A stretch of 64,000 nt of DNA from Argyresthia goedartella (GCA_949825045.1 OX463822.1:34474703-34538702), one strand, 5' to 3'. Positions 52,933 to 64,000 are shown, counted from the stretch's first letter. Numbers and translations: made by a program. Notes: generated by a model from the sequence alone, not told the origin.

Positions 52933-53035
52933 TTTTTATCTTTTTTTAATATGGTTTTTGTGTCAATATCTCACTGTTTGTTTTAATTGGCAAGTGTGAC
53001 AAATATGATGAGTGTTCCCATGTTTAATTTTTGCT

Positions 53036-53455
53036 CTATTTCGATAAGTGAATCCTTTATCCTTTATTGCACAGAAAACACAGTGGAAATTATAACTGAA
53101 ACAGTATGCAAAGGTGAGCTTATTTCTAAAAAGAAATTTCTTACAGCTAACCTGTGAAGAAAAGAGAAAAATAAAATATAGAATAAAATATAATTCACCC
53201 TACGTAATTACTATAAAATAAATAAATAGAATACAATAAATAAATAGATATACATAAATACTATGAAATACCCACTATTCGGAAGAGAGGAGATGCTGTT
53301 TCAATTTTTTCTTGAAAGTGACCAAGGATTTGCAATCCCTTATAGCGCAAGGAAGTGCATTCCACAAACGTATTGCCCTTAATCTAAACGAGTGCTCGTA
53401 AGCAACAGTGTTGTGCTGAGGAATTGACAAAAGTGACACCGTGTGAGATGTGAAT
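53036..53455 (-). mobile_element. Truncated LINE 3' end in 3' UTR of another LINE
   Basis: Inverse orientation. It matches 44870-45330 (GCAAAGGTGAGCTTATTTCT, AGCGCAAGGAAGTGCATTCC, CTAAACGAGTG). A GTGAAT duplication flanks it (53047 and 53453). The tail reads CCTTTATCCTTTATTGCAC. Confidence 0.85.
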
Positions 53456-53865
53456 ACCTGTAATTGGCTTTCTATTTCTATTTTAGTTTTTAAAGAAATT
53501 TGTTTTATAGCTGTTGGTTTTCCAAATTTTAAATAAATAAATAAATAAAAATAAAAATGATGTTATGTATGACTGATGAGGAGTTGAGGATAATGCGTGG
53601 GCAGCAACAGGCCATCACCGTAATCTCGACGTTCAGCACTATTGGAGCGCATAGGCGAAAAATTAGAACACGGTTCAATACCGTAGGGCACACACACTCG
53701 CGAACTTTTCCGAATGACAACACTTTCATAAGGGGTATCCACTAGGTCGGAAAAGAGGTTGACCAAAACAGACTAACTTTGGTCTAAAATAAATGTAATT
53801 CTAAAATAATGAGCATTAACAATTGAGACAATGACGTATGCCCTACGACGTATGCGTGTGGTTGT

Positions 53866-53868
53866 GTG

Positions 53869-53950
<82 letters not shown>
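53866..53950. repeat. (TG)n microsatellite beside exon a donor
   Basis: About 40 TG units with one interruption. It lies 40 bp from the donor of exon a and is duplicated in degraded form beside the pseudo-exon at 37593-37630. Long Cys-Val and Thr-His frames over it are artefacts. Confidence 0.97.
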
Positions 53951-53996
53951 TGCGCGTGTGCGTGTCCCGCGTGTGCATGTGTGTGTGTGCACTCAC

Positions 53997-54161
53997 AATG
54001 CATGCTCGTGTCTCAGTGCGCGCAGCACAGGCACGCCGTGCAGCAGCGCACACTCGCGCGCGCTGCTCGGCGAGGTGAACACGGCGGCTAGCAGGGCCTG
54101 CGCGGCGCCGCCGCCGGGGGACGTGAAGCGGGACACGAGGGCGCAGCCCGTGCGAGCACCT
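53997..54161 (-). CDS. Ppp6r3-like: PP6 regulatory subunit (SAPS), exon a (most 5' in window)
   Basis: A 165-bp exon with acceptor GTTCCACAG and donor GTGAGTGC. It encodes RGARTGCALVSRFTSPGGGA, AQALLAAVFTSPSSARECAL and LHGVPVLRALRHEHAL, ending with two bases of a Leu codon completed by exon b. The segment SARECALLHGVPVLRALR corresponds to the NESAIVSAIQILLTLLE helix of PPP6R3. Earlier SAPS exons (about the first 250 residues) must lie beyond 64000. SAPS subunits bind the PP6 catalytic subunit and direct it to substrates in the cytoplasm. Confidence 0.88.
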
Positions 54162-54764
54162 CTGTGGAACGAGCGATCAACGAATAATGTAAGAAAAGAC
54201 AGCAAATTACAGTGGAGACCCCACTTAGATAAATTAGTAGGCAGATTAAGATATGCTGGGTAAGCTGTTAGGAAAATCAGACAGAGATGGATATGTTTAA
54301 CACCAGTAAATCCGAGAGGGGGCTCAAGCCCCCTCCAAAAGCAGTAGAGGACTGAGTGGTCCGGGCCCGGGGCTTCGTCGCCGGGGCATACGGGGCGCCG
54401 CCGCGTGACCCAGATGGCGAAACCAGTTTTAATATTTTATTTTATTTTATTTTACATTTTTAGGAGAGGTGACAGCTTTACTCACTAAATACAAAACACT
54501 ATATTAACTAAAGAGCTAATAATAACCTCCCACAATTATTTTATTACACGCAAAACGTCCTTGCATTGAAGTTTTAAATTAATGTAAAGAATCACACAAA
54601 GAATTTGTAAAAATACAACTAACTTTTTAGTCAGAACTATACGCTGAAATACAATTACGTGATTTAGGAAAATATCTACTTACAGCAATATAAGCAAACA
54701 ATAATATGAAGATATCATTATTCATTAAACAGTAATACAATCGACTGTCAAACACATCACTACT
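54162..54764. other. Intronic sequence, short GC-rich hairpins
   Basis: GAGGGGGCT and AGCCCCCTC form a hairpin at 54310-54330, followed by a GC-rich run to 54400. No gene is seen. Confidence 0.5.
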
Positions 54765-54931
54765 TCACCCAGCATTGTCCAAAGATGTTGAAAATTTACG
54801 AATCATATGAGCCCTTAATGTTTGCGCACTGCTCCAGAATATATCAATGTCATCATTATCGTCGTCATCAACACCGTCAGCACCGTTGTCGCCACTGTCA
54901 CCGAGACGGTTAAAAGTAGAACACGCTCTTA

Positions 54932-56604
54932 TCAAGAAGGAGTTCTCTCTATAATTGCTATGCACGAGAGGCAATTGGAACAACGGTCGTCTACGAACGT
55001 TACGACTAGCGACCTTAAACTTAATTTTACAATCGATGGACAGTCAAGAGTGCCCTTAACTATTTTCATCAGGAATACCATATCTGAGATATCCCTGCGA
55101 AGTTTCAGTGGTAACAAATGTAAACGTGCACAGCGATACTCATAGCTGAGCTTCGGCAACTTGAACTTAAAGCCGATATATCTTGTAAATTTCATCTGAA
55201 TCCGTTCAAGTCTATTGATGTAGACGTCGTAGCACGGGTTCCAAGCCTGCAAAGCATATTCCAGATGACTGCGGACATAAGCACAATATAGAATTTTAAT
55301 AGTTATCATTCGCTTAAACGACTTCGACGACCTCATGACGAACCCCAATGCCTTAAGAGGCTTTACTGACAATTGCATCAATATGATGGTCAACGATAAG
55401 TCTGCTGTCAATAACAACACCAGGGTCTCTGCTGTCATATACTCTAGAAAGGGGAAGATCCTTAATTTGATAATTATTTATGTACGGTTTTAATTTACGG
55501 GTAAAAGTTATGAAGAAACACTTGGTGCCATTTAAATCCAGCTTAATTGTTACGCAGTAGCCCTCAAGCCTATATAAGTCACTCTGTAAGAGTTCACCAT
55601 CCGAGACCCCATTAACAACTCTAAAAATCTTCATGTCATCGGCAAAAAGCAGAAATCTAGAGGTTTGAAAACATTGATCAATATCATAGATAAATAATAA
55701 AAATAGCAGAGGACCAAGAAGCGATCCTTGTGGGACTCCAGACGGAACACTCATCCAGGACGACCTGAAACCATTGAGAACTACGGCTTGAGATCTTCCT
55801 GCAACATACGAAGCAAACCATTTGAGCAGATCGCCTCTAATGCCTACTCTGCTAAGTTTCTTCAGCAAGATGTCGTGATCGATGCGATCGAAAGCTTTAC
55901 TATAATCAGTATAAATGACATCGACTTGGTCGTTACTGTCCATACGCTCACTGATAAAGTCATGGAAAAGTACAAGGTTAGATACCGTCGATCTGCCCCT
56001 TAAGAAACCGTGCTGCATAGGACTGAAACTAGATTTAAGCGCTTCATATAATTGAATATATACGACACAATTTTAAGATAGGCCTATAATGCTCAACGCG
56101 CTCACGGGAACCTTTTTTATGTATGGGGGAAATAAAAGCAGACTTCCAACGAAACGGCATGACACCTTCGTTGAGAGATCTTTTAAACAAAATTGTGATG
56201 GGAACGGACAGCTCTTTTGCACAAGCAACTAGTAACGAAGCCGGTATAGCATCAGGCCCGGCAGACTTGCACAGGTCCAAAGACTGAAGGAGCTTATGAA
56301 CATAGGAGCTATTAACTGCGATACTAAATATATCGCACAGACACTGCGGTTCGACATGTGTATGTGCTTGACCCACGTTATCATTGTCAGAGCTGGATGT
56401 AATAAGAAAATTAGAATGAAAGTAATCAGAGAAGAAATTACTAATGGTGTTGCCAATGTCGGACGTTTTACCATCGTAAGACATATTCGAGGGAAATGCA
56501 CTACCTTGGCGTTTCGACTTAATATAAGACCAGAAGGTCTTAGGATTTTTAACTATAGCATCTTCAATTTTAGCTATGTAATTAGCGTGGCATTCACGCT
56601 CCAT
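54932..56604 (-). pseudogene. LINE ORF2 reverse transcriptase part
   Basis: Frames in sequence: 56604-56044 (KTFWSYIKSKRQ, LLQSLDLCKSAGPDAIPASL, FISPIHKKGSRERVEHYRPI), 56018-55353 (MQHGFLRGRSTVSNLVLFHD, YTDYSKAFDRIDHDILL, GVPQGSLLGPLLF, LFADDMKIF) and 55438-54932 (LEYALQAWNPCYDVYINRLE). Two frameshifts, near 56040 and 55400, separate them. All catalytic motifs are intact. Same family as 51196-52932. Confidence 0.9.
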
Positions 56605-56881
56605 TCTAATTGCTCGGTCACGTAAAATTGAAAAGACATTTGGTCAGAAAGATTCCCATAGTTTTTATACTTTTTGAAATATTTGAACTTTTCCTTTATG
56701 ACTTTGATTAGAGCTGTGCTAAACCAAGGTGGGTAATTGTAATTAGATAAGCTGCGAGTAGGAACATATGAGTCACGTAGTTTATAAATTAATGTATAGA
56801 AAATATCAACAGCGTCATCTACACTACCACTACCAAGCTTACCTACCCAGTCAAAATCATGGATGTGTTTACGTATTATGC

Positions 56882-57670
56882 TTAGTCAGCTTTGGAATAA
56901 TTAAAGGAAACATGCGGAATGTATTTTAATGGGGTGAAGAATGCAACAGGTATATCTATATGCAAAGCCTTATGGTATGGGTCCTCTGGCACTAATGGGT
57001 CAGGACATGACATTACGACGACACTTTCATTCGACAATACTAGATCCAATATACGACTAAAGCTGTTTTCAAAACTGTTAAATTGTTGAAGACCACAAGT
57101 GTTAAGAGTGTCAATAAAATCTTTCACATGCTCACCTACCAGATTACATGGATAAAGACCGCCATCAATGGAAGACCAGGTTATACTACTCATATTAAAG
57201 TCTCCGACTATTAGAAATTTATCATGGACATTGTCAGTCATTAAATGAATTAATTTGGTACAAAAAAATTCAAGTTGTGTCTTAAATCTATTACCAAGAT
57301 TTTCGTCACACAGATAGAGTGAACACAAATGTAATGTAGTAACGATTTTTTCGTTACAAGTCAATGGAATCGTTACCCATATGTCTTCTGCGGAGGACTG
57401 CCAACATGCATTGATCGTCGAGCATAATTCGCGCTTAACAGCTATCAATACGCCTCCCCCTCTTGTCTGCCTAGTTGATGCATAGTTACGGTCGCGACGC
57501 CACACTAAGTACCTATCATCGAATATTTCATTATCTGAAAATTCATCTAGAAGCCAGGTCTCGGTTAAAGCGACAATAAATTGGTTGTTCAATAGGATAT
57601 TCTGAAAAATAGTATCAGTCTTTGTCCGCAGTCCCCTTACATTCTGATGGTAAAGATTTAAATTATTCAC
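56882..57670 (-). CDS. LINE ORF2 endonuclease part
   Basis: Open for 262 codons: NLYHQNVRGLRTKTD, VALTETWLLDE (catalytic Glu), QTRGGGVLIAVKRE, FLIVGDFNMSSITW, and RILDLVLSN. The SDH-type block is weak (PEDPYHKALHI, with the His retained). Ends at a stop at 56882, where the linker to the RT is damaged. Confidence 0.9.
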   Translation of the reverse strand: MNNLNLYHQNVRGLRTKTDTIFQNILLNNQFIVALTETWLLDEFSDNEIFDDRYLVWRRDRNYASTRQTRGGGVLIAVKRELCSTINACWQSSAEDIWVTIPLTCNEKIVTTLHLCSLYLCDENLGNRFKTQLEFFCTKLIHLMTDNVHDKFLIVGDFNMSSITWSSIDGGLYPCNLVGEHVKDFIDTLNTCGLQQFNSFENSFSRILDLVLSNESVVVMSCPDPLVPEDPYHKALHIDIPVAFFTPLKYIPHVSFNYSKAD

Positions 57671-58054
57671 GGCGTTGTAATATCACAAACTAAATAGATG
57701 TCTAAGCAAAAACTAATTAACAAATAAAGCGGGCAAAACAATAAGCACTTGCTGCGAACTCGGTAACATAGGAACGGGTTATTATCAAAGCAATGATCAG
57801 TTATAGGCAAGTACGGTAGCAGACGGCGGCAGCGACGACGAGGCAAATTAGACATTAAATAAACTGCAGAAAGGCTCATTAGGGTCATTACGTGCCGAGT
57901 TAAAAAGGTGTTGGAATAAAAGTTGTTTACTAGGCAGTGAAGTAGTGTTTGTGTAGCAACAGGCGAAAACATTAGCAATATCGGATAGTAGCAGGGAGCA
58001 GTGGTTCTCAAAGTTTGTAAAATGTTGTATGACACTAAAAGTTATAGTTGTAGA

Positions 58055-58998
58055 TTACGTAATATGGACAGGTCCCTCTTCGACTTGATTTGAAAAATAG
58101 GTGAAGTCTGATTGCGTCGTAATCTTAGCATGACGCACCCAGATAAATTCGAACTCCTTCTCCTTAACCAGTAGTTTGGCCGAATTTAATAGTTGTTTTT
58201 GTTCGATGGTCAGATGATCATTGACGAAGACACTGCCATGTCCCTGCATCCCGATATCAGCCAGTGATATATTCTTCACAGTTCGTCCGGCAGCAACAAA
58301 GTTTTCCTTGTCGTAGCGATGAATGAAGCAGACAATTATTGATTTACCCTTGTTATCGTCACGCGAAGGAACTCTGGTAACGAAATTAATACGATCGCGC
58401 TGGATTGCGAGACCAATGGTGGTCCCAACTTTAGATATTATGTCAAAAAGATTCTCCTCTTTTGTTTGGGGAACACCTTTTATCTCGACATTATTGGAGC
58501 GCAGCCATTGTTCTCGGCTTTCAGAAGCTTCCTCAAGACGTAACAACCGTTCATTCATTTCAGCAGCTTCAACTTGACGCTCTTCCATGCGGACAACGCG
58601 GCTCTCCACATCATTAATTCGCAAATGGATGTCATCGGTCTTGCTCTTTAACTCGGAGATGTCACTGAGAATTACCTCGAGACTCTTCAGAGGAGCTAAT
58701 TGAAGGACCATGGCATCAAGGCGCTCCATGATGAGCTCGAGCTTTGGCACAGCTGGAGATCCCGGGGGCAGCTTAGAAGTACTCGGAGGAGCAACTACAG
58801 GCCCCCCGCCTGGCGGCTTCGTACGACTGGTGCCTTGAAGGAGCAGGTGGGACACATCCATTCCCTCTTCTTCTTCTCCGCCAGTCTCCGGTACTTGGCC
58901 TTGGTAATCCCAGCACAAGCGAAATCGAAGGAGATACCGCAAGCTGAACACAGAATCACGTCAGTCACCTCTTCCTGGCATCCACCACAAATAACCAT
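58055..58998 (-). pseudogene. LINE ORF1: PHD finger, coiled coil, FP25-like domain
   Basis: From the ATG at 58998: ICGGC, LCSAC, FDFAC and CPTC form a PHD-like finger (the usual His is not clear). A frameshift near 58830 leads to the frame to 58055. A coiled coil with ELKSKTDDIHLRINDVESRV and EERQVEAAEMNERLLRLEE follows. NNVEIKGVPQTKEENLFDII and ADIGMQGHGSVFVNDHLT then resemble the C-terminal domain of the baculovirus FP25 family, also found in LINE ORF1 proteins. This architecture differs from the PHD + SGNH ORF1 at 24.6 kb. It probably binds LINE RNA. Confidence 0.8.
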
Positions 58999-59193
58999 TA
59001 TGCTAACAAAAAAGTTGAGAAACTTTGGTATCAACGCGCGGAGTCAGAGTCAGAGTCAGAGTCATTTTTTTTATTGAATATAAATAAATAAATTATCTTA
59101 TTCAACGTCAAAATTATACTTACTTATAACTATAAGTAAATTTTTTTTATATAAAAGAAAAGACTACACCGTTTCGGAAGGTGGGCCTCGGGG

Positions 59194-62160
59194 TTAAGAA
59201 GAAACGGCAAGAAACTCCCCCATACCTTTATTTTTAAAAAGTGACTTTACAACAGGTACTGGTTTCGGTCTAAGGAAATTCGCCGGCGAGTGATAGACTT
59301 GATCCATCGCCCCTCGTCGAATTTCTGTGCGCTGAGATGGTATGGACCATGCAGTTTTGTCATCTAAGTATTCCTTAATACTATAATAGAACTTTCTTAT
59401 CAGCTCATTTTTAACATAGTTTTTGAACCTCTTTTCAGGAAGGATCAATGATTCCTGTGGTATTTTATTGTAGAAGCGAATACAGTGCCCCATGAATGAT
59501 GTGCCTACTTTACTTAGTCTAAATAATGGTAGTGCTCACCTATTTTTATTTCTAGTGTTAATTGTATGGCTATCACCTACAATTTTAAATAAAGCTATGT
59601 TTTTTCATACATGCATGATATTCTCGTATATATATTGACAGGTAACCGTAAGTATATTAATTTCTTTGAATTTTTCTCTTAATGATTCTCTAGCATCTAA
59701 TTGATATATCGCCCTGATCGCCCTTTTTTGTAAGAAAAAAATCGTATTTATATCTGCTGCTCTCCCCCAGAGTAATATTCCATAAGACATAATACTGTGA
59801 AAATAACTAAAGTAAACCAATCTGGCAGTTTCAACATCTGCAAGATATCTGATTTGTCTGACCGCAAAAGCGGCTGAGCTAAGTCTTCGTGCGAGATTAG
59901 TTATGTGAGGACCCCATTGAAGTTTCGAATCTATAGTGATTCCGAGAAAGATTGTGTCTTCAACGAGGTCCAATCTTTCAGATCCTATTCTAACACTGCT
60001 TTCAACCTGTCGTACATTAGGCAAACAAAATTTGATACATTTAGTCTTCTTTGAGTTTAATAACAGGTTGTTTACATTGAACCAACTTAACACATGAGAG
60101 AGTGTACTATTTGCGTCGTCTAGAATTTCTTCTTGTCTTTTCACCTTGAAAATAATAGATGTGTCATCAGCAAATAGAACAATCTGAGTCATTTTTTCCA
60201 CCATATAAGGCAGGTCATTCATGTACACTAAGAAAAGGAACGGACCTAAGATAGAACCCTGGGGTACACCAATATTCATATGGGTTCCAGTGGACTTGCA
60301 TCTGTTTATATCTACTTTTAGTAATCTTTCCATTAAATAAGATTCCATTAATTTTAACGCATTATCTTTGATACCATAGTGTTGAAGTTTGAGCAAAAGG
60401 GTTTGATGGTCCACACAGTCAAAGGCCTTGGAAAGATCACAGAAAATACCAACCGCATCCTGTGATCCTTCCCACGCACTATAAATGTGTTCTACTAGCG
60501 CTACTCCGGCGTCTGTTGTTGATCTGCCTTTAGTGAATCCGAACTGTTTTTTGTGGAGTAGCCCAGATACATTGAAGTGAGAGAGTAGTTGACTTAATAT
60601 GACCTTTTCAAACACCTTGCTCAACACTGGCAATACAGATACAGGTCTGAAGTTGGCAGGGTCTTGTTTACTACCGGATTTGAAAAGTGGTATTAATCTG
60701 CTCATTTTCATGAGGTCAGGAAAAACTCCGTTTGCTATTCAACTATTGAATGTGATTGCCATGTATGGTGCAATCTCATCGATTACTGATTTAACCACGT
60801 TAACCGACATGCCCCATAAATCTTCAGTCTTTTTCATGCTAATAAGTTTAAATGTTTTAACTATAGTTATAGAGCCTATTGGCTTGAAGTTAAAGCCATC
60901 CTTGTTTTGGGGCACATTTTCAACCAAGTAATCTAAAGACTTTTCAGAAGAGGAAGGTAGTGCTTCTGTTGTTATTATTGGTATGGTACTGAAGAAATTT
61001 TCAAATGCGTTAGCAACGTCCTCGTTTGATGAGAGTAATTGGTCGTTAACTTTTAAATTAAAACTAGATTCACTAGACCTAACCTTGCCTGTCTCTTTTT
61101 TTATAATTTTCCATGTAGTTTTAATTTTGTCGCCAGAAGCTTTGATTTTATTGTTAAGATGTAGGCACTTGGCTTTGTGGCAGTCTTTCCTAAAAATTTT
61201 AGAATAATTTTTGACAAATACGTTAAACTCAGGACTGTGATCATAGGATTTTTGCTCATACAATTCATATAGTCTGGACCTGCTCTGTCTTAAATCCTCT
61301 GTTGCCCATTCAGAGAATTTTGATTTGTTGTCCGGTCTCACTTTTGTCAGATTGAAAACCTTTTCAAATTCCGCAGATACAGATTTGAAGAAGCTGGAAT
61401 ATAATGTGTTCGGATCTTTACAGTAAGGTGTTAACCGTAGACTTGACACTAGTCCACTACGAAATTTTTCCATTTTCTTCAAAGTTACTGGTCTACACAA
61501 TACTTTAACGGGCTTTATAGCATTACTTTCTTCAAATACTACAATCTGACCAGTGTGGTCTGAACTTAATGCCTTAACTATTTGTTTATCGTGAATACTA
61601 CATTCACAGAATACGTTATCTAGACAAGTAGCGGAGGTAGCCGTTATTCGTCCTCCTAGGATCCTAGTGCGAATAGAGCGGTTTGCGGTGACTAGTAAAT
61701 CTACGTTAAAGTCGCCGCAAACTATGACGCGTTTGGACTTGTTTCTGGATGCAAGTTGAAGAACTTGTTCCATCACTGATTCAAAGACTTCAAAATCTCC
61801 TTCGCCCCGCCTGTACACACTAACAATAGTATATTTTTCCATCTCAACACACGAGACTTCAGCATTCATTTCGCTAGAAAGACTAACAATATCCTTTCGT
61901 TCTTTACACTTAAAACCATCTTTTACTAAAATTAAGGAACCACCTCTAGTTTTGGTCTTTCTATTGAAACAGCTGATCACTTTATAATTTGGTATGCTGA
62001 ACTGCATTGCACACTCTTGCAGCCAGTGTTCTGTCATACAAAGTATATCTATTCTTTCGCTTTCTAAAAACATTTCTAATTCTAGTTGCTTGCCAGAAAA
62101 GCCTTGTATATTTTGGTGCATTACCTTTAAGCCTTTGTATTTTTGTAAGGGAAGGCACAT
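59194..62160 (-). pseudogene. LINE ORF2 (EN+RT) with three in-frame TGA codons
   Basis: One continuous frame of about 988 codons carries VMHQNIQGFSGKQLEL, ILCMTEHW, KTRGGSLILV, VIVCGDFNVDLL, SDHTGQIVVF, then LIPLFKSGSKQDPANFRPV, FCDLSKAFDCVDHQTLL, GVPQGSILGPFLF and LFADDTSIIF. It is broken only by TGA at 60739-60741 (where relatives have Cys), 59605-59607 (relatives Arg/Lys) and 59536-59538. There are no TAA, TAG or frameshifts. All catalytic residues of both enzymes are present. Confidence 0.93.
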
Positions 62161-62932
62161 AGAACAATCTTGCCCACTTCCAGATTAGAGAGAGCATCAA
62201 CAAACTTTATCATAGTTTGTTTCCCTACACCTATACTATTCTCCATATATAATATTACGGTTGTACCCTCCTCATATTTGTAGTTTAAAATGTTTTTGGC
62301 CATAACTTTGAAGGGGACATCGGGCATGCAATAGTTAATAACCGTACCTACGCAACAAGCACGAAGAGCTGGTCCCATACCTACACCTAGCCTATCCGAG
62401 AACATAACAGTCCTACGAGGTGTCACGTGTGAGGTCCCGGCCGGCGGCGTCGCTGTGCACGTCGTTGCAGGGCTGTCTGGCTCCTGGCACTGGCGCTGGT
62501 GTGCAGCGGCAGGCTGCGGCGTCAGTGGCGGCGGCGCACGTGTGAGCTCGGCGGTGTGTCACTCGGGGCGAGCCGCTGGTCGCTCGTCACCATGTGCGCA
62601 GTGAGAGGACAGTCCCGCGGCTGATGTAAAGGGTCAGTCTCGGGCTCTGCGGCGGCGTCGGTGTCGTCACTGGGTGCGAGCTGCTGATCGCTCGCAGTAT
62701 ACTTGATGCGAGGGCTCGCCGGTTGTGGTGGCGCGCTGAGGCAGGCCCGCGGCTGATGTAAAGGATCAACCTCGGACTCCGCTGGCGGCGTATCCCCGGT
62801 GTCCAGTGCGACGATGGTGAGCTCTTCGGTGGGCGCGGTGCTGTTTTGCTGAGACTCACTTTTGAGATCCGACACAGTGGCAAGACGTATGGTTTTGCGT
62901 AGATCAAGACGCTGACTGAATATGCAGTACAA
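62127..62932 (-). pseudogene. LINE ORF1: repeat-rich linker and SGNH-like domain
   Basis: The upstream part contains two imperfect repeats, DPLHQPRACLSAPPQP with SDQQLAPSDD and DPLHQPRDCPLTAHM with SDQRLAPSD. This GC-rich region contrasts with the AT-rich rest. A frame change near 62430 leads to TVMFSDRLGVGMGPALR, aligned to block I of the SGNH-like domain at 10632, and ends after IVLCAFPYKN. No ATG opens the upstream frame (it begins TTG), so the 5' part may be missing. The C-terminal part is shortened relative to its relatives and overlaps ORF2 by about 34 bp. Confidence 0.7.
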
Positions 62933-62935
62933 GCA

Positions 62936-63552
62936 GTGATTACTGGTGACGTCTTACTGTACTTTTGAAATGTATTAAAGTACTTTCAATCCTAAAATAT
63001 TGTACTATGACGGAAATACAAGCGATTAAAAAGGAAAAAGGGTTACTTCTCACTTTCCCATCGAAAATAAAAATAAATCAAACAACATATAGTTTTCTTT
63101 CTTTACATATATTATTATCTTACTATACAGTTTCGTTTTGGCAGTGGTAAGAACGGGCTTTAAAACTATGCTCTATACCAAAAATACCAAAACAATTAAC
63201 TTTTATTCCAAAAGTACATGAAGTAAGCTATCCATTACACAAATAAAAAACACACATTATCTTTAAAATTAAGAGTTACAAGCAATTACAAATACGAAAA
63301 TTAGAGGGTCTCTCGGCCTCATAATGACGAGATCATTACGCCTCTCCATGGTGTCTACAAGGGTAGCTTTTTTAATGTGTTTGACACAAAACTATGTATG
63401 TAGGTTTATATATATGTATGTACGGTGGTCTTCGTGTTTCTCTACTGTGGCTATGAATCGGATTCTAACCATTATTTTTATTAGCTTACAGTTACTCCAA
63501 CTTAGGAAACAGTGCATGTTTTATCAAAATCGGTTCAGTATTTATTAACATA
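62936..63552. other. Intronic sequence, nothing recognised
   Basis: AT-rich. Short frames at 62965-63150 and 63324-63548 have no recognised motif. Confidence 0.5.
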
Positions 63553-64000
63553 TGTCAAAGTCAAAGTCAAAGTCAAAGATATTTATTTGCAAATATAGGT
63601 GCTTATGATGTTATGTAAAAATTTTGAACTTAACTATATTTTATCCTATAAGGATGAGCACATATTATGAAAAAAACAATTATAAAATAGAAATGAAAAG
63701 CCACATCGAGAGATCAGTTAAGGCGGCAGTCTTGTGTTCTTGCAGTAATTATCCGAAACTAAGACCTTAGTTTTAGTTATTCAAAAGCTACAAATGAAAT
63801 TTATTTAACATCACTTTACAGAGTGGGGTTTCGAGTTTCCAAAACATATTAGTTTTTTTACTTTGATGTTACTTTTAATTACTATGTTAGGCTTTAAACA
63901 TACCCGTGTTTACGTTCTGCGCGTTGAAGGTCTAATTCATGCACACGTCACGTAAAAAATATGGCAAAAACACGAAATGTATACAGATAACATTGATTCT
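63553..64000 (-). mobile_element. LINE 3' end with (TTTGAC)n tail, continues past window
   Basis: Four GTCAAA units (63556-63579) followed by GATATTTATTTGCAAATATA, the inverse of a CR1-type 3' end. No ORF2 coding is recognisable before the window ends. Confidence 0.6.

Larger units (their letters stand above)
51181..53570 (+). mobile_element. CR1/Jockey-like LINE, 5'-truncated
   Basis: RT ORF, 3' UTR and a tail of AAATAAATAAATAAATAAAA ending about 53557. A short reverse-oriented LINE end (53036-53455) is inserted in the 3' UTR. Confidence 0.85.
54765..59040 (-). mobile_element. CR1/Jockey-like LINE with PHD ORF1, nearly full length
   Basis: ORF1 (58055-58998), ORF2 endonuclease (56882-57670) and RT (54932-56604) in order, with frameshifts. 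It joins at its 5' side directly to the 3' tail of the next LINE (59041). Same strand as the host gene. Confidence 0.88.
59041..62935 (-). mobile_element. CR1-like LINE with (TGACTC)n tail
   Basis: ORF1 (62127-62932) overlaps ORF2 (59194-62160). The 3' end is four TGACTC units (59041-59064 in inverse form). Same group as the element at 10621-14375 by protein motifs. Confidence 0.9.

Noticed and set aside
53773..54263. Cys-Val and Thr-His low-complexity proteins
   Set aside because: They are translations of the (TG)n microsatellite in several frames.
62440..62930. GC-rich region as a further host exon
   Set aside because: The frame is continuous in context with LINE ORF1, has no splice borders that fit exon a phase, and shows no SAPS similarity.
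1..64000. A novel defence, biosynthetic or multi-gene system
   Set aside because: All convincing coding sequence is either one SAPS-family host gene or transposable-element proteins; nothing else has coding support.

Overview
The window is a piece of an insect nuclear genome, most likely from a moth or butterfly. The evidence is the intron/exon organisation, the TE load (CR1-like LINEs with short hexamer 3' tails, a Tc1, a mariner, gypsy/errantivirus debris, a tRNA-derived SINE with the A-box/B-box head widespread in Lepidoptera, and the common repeat that starts GGGTTCCGTACCC), and the contrast between AT-rich introns and GC-rich exons.

One host gene spans the whole window on the minus strand. 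Ten exons (from 53997-54161 down to 1021-1203), all with GT/AG borders and compatible phases, encode about 423 codons of a SAPS-family regulatory subunit of protein phosphatase 6 (PPP6R3-like; Drosophila fmt). Upstream exons lie beyond position 64000 and the C-terminal exon(s) lie before position 1. In protein order: helical-repeat SAPS core (exons a-f), acidic and serine-poor linker (g-i), then an Ala-rich tail with DDTWAQF (j).

Everything else is intronic. By region: 1-1020 LINE endonuclease fragment touching a splice donor; 2.4-7.1 kb large inverted repeat with GC-rich tandem repeats; 7.1-10.2 kb LINE tail, LTR fragment, two copies of a composite MITE and a LINE fragment; 10.5-14.5 kb nearly intact CR1-like LINE inside a split minisatellite; 14.9-16.0 kb minisatellite with a 63-bp period; 18.9-20.5 kb complete Tc1 element with intact transposase; 20.9-23.4 kb LTR-element remnant carrying a mariner; 24.6-30.4 kb degraded LINE (PHD finger + SGNH ORF1) hosting a SINE and other insertions; 30.4-33.1 kb MITEs; 33.4-37.0 kb tandem partial copies of host exon c, one split by a LINE that is itself split by another LINE; 37.6 kb decayed copy of host exon a; 38.5-50 kb nested gypsy/errantivirus debris with R1-like and L2/CR1-like LINEs; 51.2-53.6 kb LINE; 54.8-62.9 kb two LINEs in tandem on the minus strand; 63.5 kb onward another LINE tail.

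No undescribed multi-gene system was found. The most interesting signals are structural: exon-level duplications inside the host gene, a duplicated splice donor, a LINE at a splice donor, several long perfect palindromes, a LINE ORF2 broken only by three in-frame TGA codons, and side-by-side empty and filled insertion sites. Protein family calls are from reading motifs; no database search was run.
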